This document shows positions 52,609 to 62,150 of a stretch of 64,000 nucleotides of DNA, piece after piece; position 1 is the first letter of the stretch; each line of letters opens with the position of its first letter. The notes below the pieces were generated by a model. The model saw only the letters and a list, made by a program, of their open reading frames with translations. It was not told the origin of the DNA and did no database searches. This DNA is from Elusimicrobiota bacterium (GTDB taxonomy: Bacteria > Elusimicrobiota > Endomicrobiia > Endomicrobiales > Endomicrobiaceae): NCBI GenBank assembly GCA_017528425.1, contig JAFXOV010000044.1, positions 87,140-151,139 of the forward strand. The letters are read 5' to 3'. A program made the position numbers and the translations under genes.

Positions 52609-53280
52609 CTATTTGTTAAGTTTTCTATAAGCTTGTTTAGCAGAATTTTGTTCCGCTTCTTTTTTGGAACTGCCGATACCTAACCCGAACTTTTTACCTT
52701 CTATAAAAACAGCTATTTCAAACTTTTTATCGTGATCGGGACCGTATTCCCTTACGACTTTATATTCCGGTAAAGTTTGAAATTGCGCCTGAACCAATTC
52801 CTGCAGAGATGTTTTATAGTCGGTTAATTCTACGGTTTGTTCCAAACTTAAAAATTTATGTATAAAGCTTTTTACTGTTTCAAAGTTCGAATCTAAATAT
52901 ATCGCACCTATAATTGCTTCAAAAGAATCACAAAGGAGAGATTCTCTTTGTCTTGCAAAGTTTGAATCTTCGCTTTTGCTGATCAAAATAAATTTGTCTA
53001 ACTTTATTTTTTTAGACCAAGCACTTAAACTTTTTGCGGAAACTATTTGAGCTTTTATTTGGGAAAGTTTTCCTTCATTATCTTCACTATACTTATTGTA
53101 TAAATATTCACTTACAACGGCGGACAGAATACCGTCTCCGAGAAATTCCATCCGCTCGTTACAATATTTTAACCCGTATTCCGAAGAATAAGATCTGTGA
53201 GTTAATGCTATCTCTAAAAAATTCAGGTCATGGAATTCATAACCTAAATTTTTTTGAACTTCCTCAAAATTATCCGACAT
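52609..53280 (-). CDS. rnc: Ribonuclease III
   Basis: Double-strand-specific ribonuclease, 223 residues. The catalytic signature NERMEFLGDGIL is near residue 40 and a double-stranded RNA-binding domain lies at the end (TSLQELVQAQFQTLPEYKVVREYGPDHDKKFEIAVFI in pieces, KKEAEQNSAKQAYRKL). Its start overlaps the fabF stop by 11 bases. It would process rRNA and could cut the long hairpin upstream of pnp at 59967-60059. Confidence 0.95.
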   Translation of the reverse strand: MSDNFEEVQKNLGYEFHDLNFLEIALTHRSYSSEYGLKYCNERMEFLGDGILSAVVSEYLYNKYSEDNEGKLSQIKAQIVSAKSLSAWSKKIKLDKFILISKSEDSNFARQRESLLCDSFEAIIGAIYLDSNFETVKSFIHKFLSLEQTVELTDYKTSLQELVQAQFQTLPEYKVVREYGPDHDKKFEIAVFIEGKKFGLGIGSSKKEAEQNSAKQAYRKLNK

Positions 53281-54514
53281 ATTTTTTAAGTATAATTACA
53301 CCGTTATGACCGCCGAACCCCAAGGAGTTAGACAATCCGCATGTAATTTGTTGCTCTCTTGCCTTGTTGGGAACATAGTCAAGGTCACATTCAGGATCCG
53401 GTGTTTCATAGTTTATGGTAGGATGAATAAATCCTTCTTTCATACACAATACCATTGCTATTGCCTCAACCGCACCTGCAGCACCCAACAAATGTCCCGT
53501 CATAGATTTTGTTGAATTTACGGGAATTTTGTATGCTCTTTCACCAAACACTTTTTTGATTGCCAATGTTTCTATAGCATCGTTCATATGTGTTGACGTT
53601 CCGTGTGCATTAATATAATCTATTTCGTCTTTTGAAATACCTGCATCTTTGATGGCTCTTTCCATAGCTTCAACAGCACCTTTAGCTTCCGCATGCGGAG
53701 CTGTCATATGGAAAGCGTCGTCGGATGCACCGTATCCCAAAACTTCGGCATAAATTTTTGCACCTCTTGCCAAAGCATGATCCAAAGTTTCAAACACAAG
53801 TATACCCGCGCCTTCACCTATCATAAAACCGTCTCTGTTTTTATCGAAAGGTCTTGATGCGGTTTTTATGTCGTCGTTTCTTGTGGAAAGTGCTTTCATG
53901 TTGCAAAAACCCGATACTGCTATAGGTGTAACGGTTCCTTCGGCTCCGCCGGTAATCATAATATCGGCATCACCGTATCTTAAAAGTCTTAAGGAATCTC
54001 CCATAGCATGATTTGAAGATGAACATGCACTCGTTACAGCATAGTTCGGGCCCATAAATCCGTATTCTATGGCAATTTCTCCCGGGAGCATATTGCTGAT
54101 CATCATAGGTATTAAAAAAGGACTAACTCTTTTAGGACCTTTGGTGATTAAGTTTGTATGTTCTTCTTCAAGAACATCCATACCGCCGATACCTGTTCCG
54201 GTAATACATCCGATTCTTGTTTTATCTTCTTTTTCAAGATCAAGACCGGAATCTTCTATTGCCATTTTTGCCGCTGCTATACCGAGCTTAATAAATCTTG
54301 CGGATCTTCTTGCTTTCTTTTTATCCATATAATCTTCGGCATTGAAGTCTTTTACAAGACCTGCAAACTTGGAATTATAGTCCGTTGTATCGAAAGTATC
54401 TATTAAAGATGCACCCGATTTACCTTCTCTTAAAGCATTAACAAAATTTTGGCTGCCTATACCTATAGGAGAAACTACTCCTATACCTGTGATAACTATT
54501 CTCTTTTTTTCCAT
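53270..54514 (-). CDS. fabF: Beta-ketoacyl-ACP synthase II
   Basis: Elongation condensing enzyme, 414 residues. Active-site Cys in VTSACSSSNHAMG, His pair in NAHGTSTHMND and TKSMTGHLLGAAGAVE, and a GFGGHNG end. It is last of the fatty acid genes before rnc. Its product extends malonyl-ACP-derived chains together with FabG. No FabA or FabB is here. The start has a GGAAAAAAAG-type weak site. Confidence 0.96.
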   Translation of the reverse strand: MEKKRIVITGIGVVSPIGIGSQNFVNALREGKSGASLIDTFDTTDYNSKFAGLVKDFNAEDYMDKKKARRSARFIKLGIAAAKMAIEDSGLDLEKEDKTRIGCITGTGIGGMDVLEEEHTNLITKGPKRVSPFLIPMMISNMLPGEIAIEYGFMGPNYAVTSACSSSNHAMGDSLRLLRYGDADIMITGGAEGTVTPIAVSGFCNMKALSTRNDDIKTASRPFDKNRDGFMIGEGAGILVFETLDHALARGAKIYAEVLGYGASDDAFHMTAPHAEAKGAVEAMERAIKDAGISKDEIDYINAHGTSTHMNDAIETLAIKKVFGERAYKIPVNSTKSMTGHLLGAAGAVEAIAMVLCMKEGFIHPTINYETPDPECDLDYVPNKAREQQITCGLSNSLGFGGHNGVIILKKYVG

Positions 54515-54542
54515 GCTATAACCAACTTTCTTTTACTTTATA

Positions 54543-54782
54543 TTACTTAGCTTGGTGAGCTGTAATATATTCTATTGCTTGACCTACAGATTGAATTTTT
54601 TCTGCTTCTTCATCAGGAATTTCGATACCGAATTCTTCTTCGAATGCCATAACCAATTCAACTGTATCCAATGAATCTGCACCTAAATCATTTATAAAAG
54701 ATGCACCTGGAACAACTTCTGCTGGATCTACACCTAATTGTTCAACGATAATTTCTTTTACTCTTGTTTCTATGTCTGCCAT
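54543..54782 (-). CDS. acpP: Acyl carrier protein
   Basis: 79-residue carrier; the phosphopantetheine serine is in [13 protein letters not shown]. It is acidic throughout ([27 protein letters not shown]), as typical. It has a strong GGGAGGCC site and is flanked by fabG and fabF, so it is expressed with the enzymes that use it. Confidence 0.97.
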   Translation of the reverse strand: MADIETRVKEIIVEQLGVDPAEVVPGASFINDLGADSLDTVELVMAFEEEFGIEIPDEEAEKIQSVGQAIEYITAHQAK

Positions 54783-54859
54783 GATTACGGCCTCCCTCTT
54801 TGTTTTTGAGTTTTTTTAAACCCTTTTTTTATTTTTTACTACTATTATTACTACTTTTA

Positions 54860-55603
54860 TTACATATACATTCCACCGTTAACATTTATAACATTTCCTG
54901 TTATATAGGATGAATCTTCACTTGCTAAAAACAATGCAGAATTTGCAATATCTTGAGCTTCACCTAATCTTTTTAAAGGTATAACTTCAGCATATTTTGC
55001 TTTTACTTCATCGGACAATGCATCGGTCATTGCTGTTTTTATAAATCCAGGTGCAATTGCATTGACTAAAATATTTCTTGATGAAAATTCTTTTGCACAA
55101 GTTTTTGTTAAAGCTATTACGCCACCTTTTGATGCGGAATAATTTGCTTGACCTGCATTTCCCATTATACCTACAACAGAAGCTATGTTTATAATTCTAC
55201 CTTTTCTCTGCTTGAACATTGTTCTTGTAACTGCTTTGATAGAATTAAATACACCTTTTAAGTTTACAGATATAACAGCATCCCATTCCTGCTCACTCAT
55301 TCTTAGTACTAAATTATCTTTTGTTATACCTGCATTATTTACTAATATATCTATTTTTTGAAATTTGTCAAGTGTTTTTGAAATTAAATTTTCACAATCA
55401 GACAATTTTGTAACATTACTTGCAATAGCAATTGTTTCAACATTATACTTACTTTTTATCTCGTCCGCAGTAGCTTGAGCTTTTTCAATATTGATATCGG
55501 TAATAACAATTTTTGCACCTTCTCTTGCAAAAGTTTCGGCTATTGTTTTACCTATACCTTGAGCACTTCCTGTTATTACAGCAACCTGATCTTTTAATTT
55601 CAT
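54860..55603 (-). CDS. fabG: 3-oxoacyl-ACP reductase
   Basis: SDR-fold NADPH-dependent reductase, 247 residues. TGSAQGIGK cofactor motif, NNAGIT, catalytic Ser in IINIASVVG, Tyr-x3-Lys in YSASKGG, and the GFIKTAMT end. It overlaps fabD by 4 bases in the order fabD-fabG-acpP-fabF. Reduces beta-ketoacyl-ACP in each round of elongation. Confidence 0.96.
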   Translation of the reverse strand: MKLKDQVAVITGSAQGIGKTIAETFAREGAKIVITDINIEKAQATADEIKSKYNVETIAIASNVTKLSDCENLISKTLDKFQKIDILVNNAGITKDNLVLRMSEQEWDAVISVNLKGVFNSIKAVTRTMFKQRKGRIINIASVVGIMGNAGQANYSASKGGVIALTKTCAKEFSSRNILVNAIAPGFIKTAMTDALSDEVKAKYAEVIPLKRLGEAQDIANSALFLASEDSSYITGNVINVNGGMYM

Positions 55604-56532
55604 TTACTTAACTCCTCTATTACTTTTTCTAAATTTCCAATATTTTCTATATTCATTGCTTTTTTTGTTTTATCTATTCTTCTCATAAGACCGGTCAATA
55701 CTCTTCCCGGGCCTATTTCTATAAATGTATCAAAACCGTTAGCAATCGCATTACTTATTGATGTATCCCACAAAACAGGATTACAAATTTGTTTTACGGA
55801 TTTTTCTTTTATTAAAGAAGAATCTTTTGTAAATTGTGCATCACAATTTGTAATTATCGGATATTTTGGTTGTACAAAATTATATTTTTCCAATTCAACT
55901 TTCATTTTCTCAGCTGCAGATTTCATTAATGAAGAATGAAAAGGACCTGAAACATTTAACATAACAGCTTTTAATGCTCCGTTTGCTTTTGCAAGTTCTA
56001 CAGCTTTTGTTAAAGCTTGCGTTGTTCCGGAAATAACAATTTGTCCGGGAGAATTAAAATTAACCGGTTCGCAAACACCAACGACCGATGCCTGTTTGCA
56101 TATATCTATCAAAGCATCTTTTTGCATACCGATAATTGCTGCCATTGCACCGGGATTATCTTTTGATGCTTGTCCTATAAATTCACCTCTTGCTTTAACC
56201 ATTTTTAAACCGTCTTCAAAATTGAAAAAACCGGAAACAGCCAAAGCAGAATATTCTCCTAAAGAATGACCTGCTGTTGCTATTTCAAATTTTGATAAAT
56301 CTACTGAACTTTTTAATGCTTCAAATATCGCAACAGATACTGCAAATATTGCAGGTTGTGCATATTTGGTGTCTTTTAAACTTTCTTCAGGACCATTAAA
56401 TATAATATTTTTTAACTCATCGTCTAATTTATCTATTATATTTTTAGATGCAGAAAATTTATCATAAAATTCTTTTCCCATACCTACAGTTTGTGAACCT
56501 TGACCGGGAAACATTAAAAGTATCTTTTTCAT
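55600..56532 (-). CDS. fabD: Malonyl-CoA:ACP transacylase
   Basis: Loads malonyl groups on ACP, 310 residues. GQGSQTVGMG opens the protein, the nucleophile Ser is in AGHSLGEYSAL, and the late VSGPFHSSLM carries the catalytic His. ATGs and the 4-base overlap with fabG fit an operon. Supplies substrate for FabH and FabF. Confidence 0.96.
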   Translation of the reverse strand: MKKILLMFPGQGSQTVGMGKEFYDKFSASKNIIDKLDDELKNIIFNGPEESLKDTKYAQPAIFAVSVAIFEALKSSVDLSKFEIATAGHSLGEYSALAVSGFFNFEDGLKMVKARGEFIGQASKDNPGAMAAIIGMQKDALIDICKQASVVGVCEPVNFNSPGQIVISGTTQALTKAVELAKANGALKAVMLNVSGPFHSSLMKSAAEKMKVELEKYNFVQPKYPIITNCDAQFTKDSSLIKEKSVKQICNPVLWDTSISNAIANGFDTFIEIGPGRVLTGLMRRIDKTKKAMNIENIGNLEKVIEELSK

Positions 56533-56538
56533 ATTACC

Positions 56539-57534
56539 TCAAAAATTAATTTTTAATATACAAGCACCCCAGGTAAGACCGGCACCAAAAGCTACTAATT
56601 CTACCAAATCGCCTTTTTTTACTCTGCCTTCCTGAATAGCTTCGTCTAATGCAACAATTGTCGTTGCTGCAGACATATTTCCATATTTATGAACATTGAT
56701 ATACACTTTTTCATTAGTAACACCTGCTTTTTTCGCAACTGCATCTATAATTCTTAGATTTGCTTGGTGTGGTATATATAAGTTTATATCATTATCCGTA
56801 AGTCCTGCCAATTCTTGTGCCTTGTTAACTGCTAATGCCATTTTAGAAACAGCAACTTTAAAAACTTCTTTTCCTAACATTTTAACAAAATTAAGTTTTT
56901 GCTCAACTGTTTCTTTCGTTGTAGGCATAGCAGAACCACCCGCAGGTATATTTAAAAGTTCCGTATGAGTTCCATCTGCTCCAAGATATGTTGAAACTAT
57001 ATCATTATCTTCTTGAGATGCTTCAAATATCATAGCTCCTGCACCGTCACCAAACAACACACAAGTATTTCTGTCCGTCCAATCTGTTACCCTTGAAAGA
57101 GCTTCAACACCTACAAGAAGAACTTTTTTATATAGACCTGAAGTAATAAAAGCTTTTGCTATTGTAGTGCCATATATAAATCCTGAACAAGCAGCGGATA
57201 TATCAAAAACATCAGCATTAAAAGCTTTTAATTTCTTTTGTAAATAGCAAGCTGTTGAAGGCATAGGTGCATCAGGACTTATTGTTGCAACAATAATTAA
57301 GTCAATATCATCAACTGATATTTTTGCTTTCTCTATTGCTTTCATTGAAGCATTATATGCTAAATCCGATGTGGTTTGATCTTTAGCAATAATTCTTCTC
57401 TCTTTTATTCCTGTCCTTGTAGAAATCCATTCATCGGAAGTTTCTACCATTTTTTCCAAATCAAAGTTTGTTAAAATTCTTTCAGGAACATAAGAACCCG
57501 TTGATAAAATTTTTACACCTATTTTATTTTCCAT
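56539..57534 (-). CDS. fabH: Beta-ketoacyl-ACP synthase III
   Basis: Starts fatty acid chains from acyl-CoA and malonyl-ACP. 331 residues. Active-site Cys in DISAACSGFIYG, His in YIPHQANLRI, Asn in HKYGNMSAA. It lies 6 bases from fabD and 2 bases from plsX in the usual plsX-fabH-fabD order. Confidence 0.96.
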   Translation of the reverse strand: MENKIGVKILSTGSYVPERILTNFDLEKMVETSDEWISTRTGIKERRIIAKDQTTSDLAYNASMKAIEKAKISVDDIDLIIVATISPDAPMPSTACYLQKKLKAFNADVFDISAACSGFIYGTTIAKAFITSGLYKKVLLVGVEALSRVTDWTDRNTCVLFGDGAGAMIFEASQEDNDIVSTYLGADGTHTELLNIPAGGSAMPTTKETVEQKLNFVKMLGKEVFKVAVSKMALAVNKAQELAGLTDNDINLYIPHQANLRIIDAVAKKAGVTNEKVYINVHKYGNMSAATTIVALDEAIQEGRVKKGDLVELVAFGAGLTWGACILKINF

Positions 57535-57536
57535 AT

Positions 57537-58553
57537 CTAAATTTTGTCCATAGAAAATTTACTTATTTCTTCTTCAATTTTTTTATTTATATTATTTTCC
57601 GCAAATTTTGCAGCTGCTATTAAAGCATTTTTTACTGCTCTCGAATTGGACTTTCCATGTCCTATAAAACAAGGACTATTTACACCAAGTAAAGGTGCTC
57701 CACCAACATCATCATAATCCGTTTTCTTTTTAACTTTTTTCATTGCCAGTTTTAAAAATGGTGCAGCTCCCCAATACAAAGGATTTCTTTTTATACTATT
57801 CTTTAAAAGTTTTGATACAGCTTCAGCTACACCTTCACTAGCTTTTAAAAGAACATTTCCTACAAAGCCATCACAAACAACAACATCTGCTTTGGCTTTA
57901 GGAACATCTCCACCTTCTATATTTCCAATAAAATTTAAATTTGTCTTTTTTAACAATTTACTTGTTTCCAATGTTAATTCATTACCTTTAGTTTCTTCTT
58001 CTCCTATTGATAAAACAGCAACTTTGGGAGTTTTTATTCCCAAAATATCTTTTGCATAAATATTTCCCATTATTGCAAACTGTAGGAGATGTTCCGGTTT
58101 ACAATCAACATTTGCACCTGCATCAACAATAATGCATCTTCCAACAACAGTAGGAAATGGAACTGAAATTACAGGTCTAGAAACTCCGGGTATTCTTTTT
58201 AAATATAAAAGAGAAACTGCCATAGCAGCACCGGAATTTCCCATTGAAACAAAAGCATCAGCTTTTTTATCTGCAACTAATTTACAACAAACAGCCATTG
58301 AAGAGTCTTTTTTATGTCTAGCTGCATTTGCAGGATGTTCACCCATTTCAATAACTTCTGTTGCATTTACAGCTGTTATTTTTTCTCTTGGAAACTTGTA
58401 TTTTTTTGACCATTTTTCCAATTGAGCATAAATAACCTCTTCTTTGCCAACAAGAATAACATTATTGTTTGTCTGTTTTACTGTAAGGATTGCTCCTTCA
58501 ATATTTATATCAGGTGCTCTATCTCCACCCATTGCATCAAGTGCAAGAATCAT
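57537..58553 (-). CDS. plsX: Phosphate acyltransferase PlsX
   Basis: Makes acyl-phosphate from acyl-ACP for phospholipid synthesis. 338 residues: LDAMGGDRAPD start, GEHPANAARHKKDSSM, MGNSGAAM, VDAGANVDCKPEHL, and GGAPLLGVNSPCFIGHGKSNSRAV near the end. It follows rpmF and starts the fatty acid genes. Confidence 0.95.
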   Translation of the reverse strand: MILALDAMGGDRAPDINIEGAILTVKQTNNNVILVGKEEVIYAQLEKWSKKYKFPREKITAVNATEVIEMGEHPANAARHKKDSSMAVCCKLVADKKADAFVSMGNSGAAMAVSLLYLKRIPGVSRPVISVPFPTVVGRCIIVDAGANVDCKPEHLLQFAIMGNIYAKDILGIKTPKVAVLSIGEEETKGNELTLETSKLLKKTNLNFIGNIEGGDVPKAKADVVVCDGFVGNVLLKASEGVAEAVSKLLKNSIKRNPLYWGAAPFLKLAMKKVKKKTDYDDVGGAPLLGVNSPCFIGHGKSNSRAVKNALIAAAKFAENNINKKIEEEISKFSMDKI

Positions 58554-58554
58554 T

Positions 58555-58788
58555 TTACTTTACTTCCTCTTGTTCTTGAGCTTGTTGTTCTTTAGCTTTA
58601 GATTTTTTTACTTTCCTTGGAACAACTAATTTACCATTATAAAATCCACATTCAGGACAAACTTTATGAGGCATCTTAGGTGCACCACAATTTGAACATT
58701 TACTGGAATTTTCAGCTTCTATTTTTGAATTTGCCGATCTTCTGCAATCTCTACGATGACCGGTATGTTTTCTTTTTGGATTTGGCAT
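58555..58788 (-). CDS. rpmF: Ribosomal protein L32
   Basis: 77 residues with the L32 start PNPKRKHTGHRRDCRRSA and a zinc ribbon CSNCGAP/CPECGFYNGK. The C-terminal tail (KSKAKEQQAQEQEEVK) is longer and acidic, unusual for L32. ATG at 58788 has a GGGGGAA site; a 12-base longer frame is not chosen. The yceD-rpmF-plsX order is common in bacteria. Confidence 0.95.
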   Translation of the reverse strand: MPNPKRKHTGHRRDCRRSANSKIEAENSSKCSNCGAPKMPHKVCPECGFYNGKLVVPRKVKKSKAKEQQAQEQEEVK

Positions 58789-58800
58789 TTTTTCCCCCAA

Positions 58801-59265
58801 TTATATTTTTAATTTTTTTATTTTTGACCACTTTTCAGCAACAAATTCATCTTTTATTTTTTGTTCACAAAAGCAATCTTTTTCATTTTTATTATTACCG
58901 CAAACAGGGCATAACCCTTTACAATCTTTATTACATAATGGTTTCATCGGAATATTTAATAAAACTGTTTCCCTCATTTCTTCCATTATATCACATTCAA
59001 ACTCTTCCTTAGTAAAAGAACATTCAAAATGAATTTTAATTTCTTGTTCAAACAACTTTAAACATCTTGAACACTCAAAAGACATCGTTCCCGTTATTTT
59101 TCCTGTAACATTAACAACGTCATCATATTTATTCGCTTCAAAAGAAAAACTTAAATTAGCCGACTTTATTATTTCCTTATCATATTCAAAAGGAAAAAAT
59201 TTATTTTCAACGACTAATTTGTTTGTCTTCTTAAAATCATTAAAACTTACTAACAACTTTTCCAT
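58801..59265 (-). CDS. DUF177 (YceD-like) protein
   Basis: 154 residues; the DUF177 core has a conserved Cys pair in GTMSFECSRCLKLFEQEI and NKDCKGLCPVCGNNKNE near the end, with four Cys forming a probable zinc site. YceD is linked to 23S rRNA maturation; it is conserved next to rpmF in many bacteria. Its promoter is a perfect sigma-70 consensus with a short leader. Confidence 0.88.
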   Translation of the reverse strand: MEKLLVSFNDFKKTNKLVVENKFFPFEYDKEIIKSANLSFSFEANKYDDVVNVTGKITGTMSFECSRCLKLFEQEIKIHFECSFTKEEFECDIMEEMRETVLLNIPMKPLCNKDCKGLCPVCGNNKNEKDCFCEQKIKDEFVAEKWSKIKKLKI

Positions 59266-59283
59266 AACCTAAATTAAGTTTAG

Positions 59284-59312
59284 ATTATATTTGTTAGTTT
59301 TCTTTTTGTCAA
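59284..59312 (-). promoter_or_regulatory. Consensus promoter of yceD-rpmF-fab operon
   Basis: -35 TTGACA (59312-59307), 17 bases, -10 TATAAT (59289-59284), both perfect. The start codon of the DUF177 gene is only 18 bases after the -10, so the leader must be very short. A CTAAA/TTTAG inverted repeat lies between the -10 and the start. Confidence 0.85.
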
Positions 59313-59696
59313 TACCTTTTAAAAAAATACATATATATAATATATGTATATCACGCACGACTTTTTCTATATTACCTAAATTTTATAAATTTTACAAGCA
59401 CAAAAATTATCAAAGTCAATTTTGTAAGATTGGAGAATTAAAAGTTTGGAGGATTGGAAGTAAAGTTGTAAAAGGTTTTTGCAAATTTTATTATTATTCA
59501 AATCCTCTATTTGCTTCCAATCCCCCATACATCTAGTCATCAAAATTGCAGAGCTATTTTAATTCATACATCCATTCTTCCATACATCTATACATCCAAT
59601 ATTTACTTTTAAAAACCAATTTTGTAAAATATTTGCTTAGTTTAAATAGTTTAAATTTTAAAATTATTTAGCAATTTATATTTGGGGGAGAAGTAA
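59313..59696. other. Intergenic region between fab operon and rpsO
   Basis: About 380 bases. Includes a palindromic ATATATAATATAT-type sequence (about 59330-59352), an inverted repeat GGATTGGAAG/CTTCCAATCC (59449-59522) and a CCATACATCTATACATCC-type short-unit tract (59520-59602). The rpsO ribosome site (GGGGGAGAA) ends it. No gene seen. Confidence 0.6.
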
Positions 59697-59957
59697 ATGG
59701 CATTTCAAAAAAAAGAAGTAGTAGAAAAATTCAAAACACATGCAACCGATACAGGTTCACCTGAAGTTCAAGTTGCATTGTTAACAACAAGAATTAATTA
59801 TTTGGCAAATCATTTCAAAAAGTTTCCTAAGGATTTTGCTTCTAGAGTAGGTTTCTTAAAAATGATTGGTCAAAGAAGAAGACTTCTTGATTATTTAAAA
59901 AGAACAGACAAAGAGTCTTACACTGCTATTTTGAAAAAATTAGACTTAAGAAAGTAA
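59697..59957 (+). CDS. rpsO: Ribosomal protein S15
   Basis: 86 residues, standard S15: [16 protein letters not shown] and [24 protein letters not shown] are the conserved blocks. It binds 16S rRNA in the central domain. rpsO followed by pnp is a conserved order in many bacteria. A strong GGGGGAG site precedes the ATG. Confidence 0.98.
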   Translation: MAFQKKEVVEKFKTHATDTGSPEVQVALLTTRINYLANHFKKFPKDFASRVGFLKMIGQRRRLLDYLKRTDKESYTAILKKLDLRK

Positions 59958-59966
59958 AAAAATTTA

Positions 59967-60059
59967 AGTCCGTCGTAAACACAAAGGATGCACTCAATTC
60001 CATTATAATAATATATATGTAGTTGTGTGGATCTTTTGTGTGATGTTTATAGGCGGACT
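59967..60059 (+). ncRNA. Long hairpin leader of pnp
   Basis: AGTCCG (59967) pairs with CGGACT (ending 60059), and inside it GTAAACA with TGTTTAT-type arms, CAAAG with CTTTTG and CACTCAA with TTGTGTG give an imperfect stem of about 30 pairs with an AT-rich loop. It ends 4 bases before the GGAG of pnp. In E. coli a comparable stem is cut by RNase III for PNPase autoregulation. Confidence 0.7.
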
Positions 60060-60072
60060 AACTGGAGTAAAA

Positions 60073-62133
60073 ATGGAACTAATAAAAACATCGGTGATGG
60101 TTGCAGGCAAAGAAATTTCCATTGAATCCGGCAAACTTGCAAAACAGGCTAACGGAGCTTGCGTTGTTAGAGTTGGCGATACAATGGTACTCGTTACTGC
60201 AGTTGCATCATCAACACCAAAAGAAGGAACGGATTTCATGCCGTTAACCGTAGATTACAAAGAAAGAGCTTATTCTACCGGAAGATTTCCGGGCGGTTTC
60301 TTCAAAAGAGAAGCTAAACCGAAAGAAAGCGAAATACTTGTAAGTAGGCTTATAGACAGAAGTATCAGACCATTATTTTCAGAATTTTGGAGAAATGATA
60401 CACAGATAGTTGCAATGGTAATATCTCATGATGGAGAAAATCCTTCAGATATTATAAGTATAATAGGTGCTTCCGTTGCGCTTCATCTTTCAAACATACC
60501 TTTTGAAAAAGATATAGCTTCTGTAAGAATCGGTAGAATCAACGGAGAATTCGTAGTAAATCCTACAATTCAACAAAGAGAACAATCCGATTTGGATTTG
60601 GTTGTAAGCGGAACCGAAGAAGCTTTAACAATGGTTGAAGCAGGTGCAGGAGAACTTTCCGAACAGGAAATGTTGGATGCATTAAACCTTGCAAAAGAAG
60701 AAATAAGTAAAATTTGTAAATTTATAAAAGCACTTCCTACTAAGGAAAAACTTCCTATAACAGAACCCGTTATAGATGCAAACTTAAAAGCAGAAGTTGA
60801 AGCTGAAACTTTGCCTAAAGCACAAGAATGTGTAACAATAAAAGAAAAAACACAAAGAGAAGTTACTTGGGCAACGTTTAAGAAAGAAATGCAGGATAAA
60901 CTTGCAGAGAAATATCCTGAACAATCTGTTTTAATAGATTGTGTTATGGAAGATATTTTTTATAAAGAAGCAAGAAAACTTGTTTTAACAAAAAATATAA
61001 GAACTGATGGTAGAGCATTAACAGAAATAAGACCTATAACTTGTGAAGTAGGATATTTACCCAGAGCTCACGGCAGTGCAATATTTACAAGAGGTCAAAC
61101 ACAATCTCTTGCAACTGTAACTTTAGGTAGTCCTGAAGACAAACAAGTTATGGATGAATTAACAGGCGAATATAAAGAAAGATTCTTATTACACTATAAT
61201 TTTCCGGGATATGCAACAGGTGAACCGAAACCTGAAAGATCCCCCGGAAGAAGAGAAATAGGTCACGGTAATTTGGCAAGAAGAGGCTTAAAACCTATTC
61301 TTCCTGATGAAAAAGATTTTCCTTATGCAATAAGAATAGTTTCCGATATTACCGAATCTAACGGTTCATCTTCAATGGCATCTGTTTGCGGCGGTTGTTT
61401 GGCATTGCTTGATGCAGGAGTTCCAATAAAGGCAACTTGTGCAGGTATTGCAATGGGACTTATGAAAGAAGGTGACAACTATGTTATTTTAACCGATATC
61501 ATGGGAATGGAAGATCATTTAGGTGATATGGATTTTAAAGTTGTTGGTACAAGAAAAGGTATCACGGCTTTACAAATGGATATAAAAATTGACGGTTTAA
61601 CAACAGAAATTATGGCAAAAGCTCTTGAACAAGCAAGAGTCGGAAGAATGGAAATTATCGGTAAAATTGAAGCTACTCTTCCTCAACCGAGACCTGAGCT
61701 TTCAAAATATGCACCAAGAATGGTATCTTTTGTAATTCCGCAAAGTAAGATAGGCGTTGTAATTGGCCCTGGCGGAAAAACAATAAAAGGTATTCAGGAA
61801 ACTACCGGTGTTGAAATATCTATTGAAGAAGACGGAACAGTATTTATTTCAAGCCCTAATGCTTTAGCTGTTGAAACAGCAAAGAGTATGGTTGAAGGTC
61901 TTACAGCAGAAGTTGAAGTAGGAAAAGAATACAAAGGTAAAGTAACAAGAATAATGAATTTCGGAGCTTTTGTTGAAATTCTTCCCGGAAAGGAAGGTCT
62001 TGTTCACATTTCAAAACTTTCAAAAAAACATGTTAAAAAAGTAGAAGAGGTTGTTAGTGTAGGTGAGGAAATAGTAGTTAAAGTTGATGAAATAGATAAG
62101 CAGGGCAGAATAAATTTAAGTAAAACTATGTAA
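60073..62133 (+). CDS. pnp: Polynucleotide phosphorylase
   Basis: 3'-5' phosphorolytic exoribonuclease, 686 residues. Two RNase PH domains, with the second active-site region (FLLHYNFPGYATGE, then GRREIGHGNLARRGL and DITESNGSSSMASVCGG), then KH (VIPQSKIGVVIGPGGKTIKGIQETTG) and S1 (YKGKVTRIMNFGAFVEILPGKEGLVHISKLS). The start is the ATG at 60073, with GGAG 5 bases upstream; the longer frame from 60025 overlaps the leader hairpin. Controlled probably by the hairpin and RNase III. Confidence 0.96.
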   Translation: MELIKTSVMVAGKEISIESGKLAKQANGACVVRVGDTMVLVTAVASSTPKEGTDFMPLTVDYKERAYSTGRFPGGFFKREAKPKESEILVSRLIDRSIRPLFSEFWRNDTQIVAMVISHDGENPSDIISIIGASVALHLSNIPFEKDIASVRIGRINGEFVVNPTIQQREQSDLDLVVSGTEEALTMVEAGAGELSEQEMLDALNLAKEEISKICKFIKALPTKEKLPITEPVIDANLKAEVEAETLPKAQECVTIKEKTQREVTWATFKKEMQDKLAEKYPEQSVLIDCVMEDIFYKEARKLVLTKNIRTDGRALTEIRPITCEVGYLPRAHGSAIFTRGQTQSLATVTLGSPEDKQVMDELTGEYKERFLLHYNFPGYATGEPKPERSPGRREIGHGNLARRGLKPILPDEKDFPYAIRIVSDITESNGSSSMASVCGGCLALLDAGVPIKATCAGIAMGLMKEGDNYVILTDIMGMEDHLGDMDFKVVGTRKGITALQMDIKIDGLTTEIMAKALEQARVGRMEIIGKIEATLPQPRPELSKYAPRMVSFVIPQSKIGVVIGPGGKTIKGIQETTGVEISIEEDGTVFISSPNALAVETAKSMVEGLTAEVEVGKEYKGKVTRIMNFGAFVEILPGKEGLVHISKLSKKHVKKVEEVVSVGEEIVVKVDEIDKQGRINLSKTM

Positions 62134-62150
62134 TTATAAAAGGTATAATT

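Noticed and set aside
59330..59352. Replication origin or operator in the AT palindrome
   Set aside because: No DnaA boxes or paired sites were seen; it is only an AT-rich palindrome.
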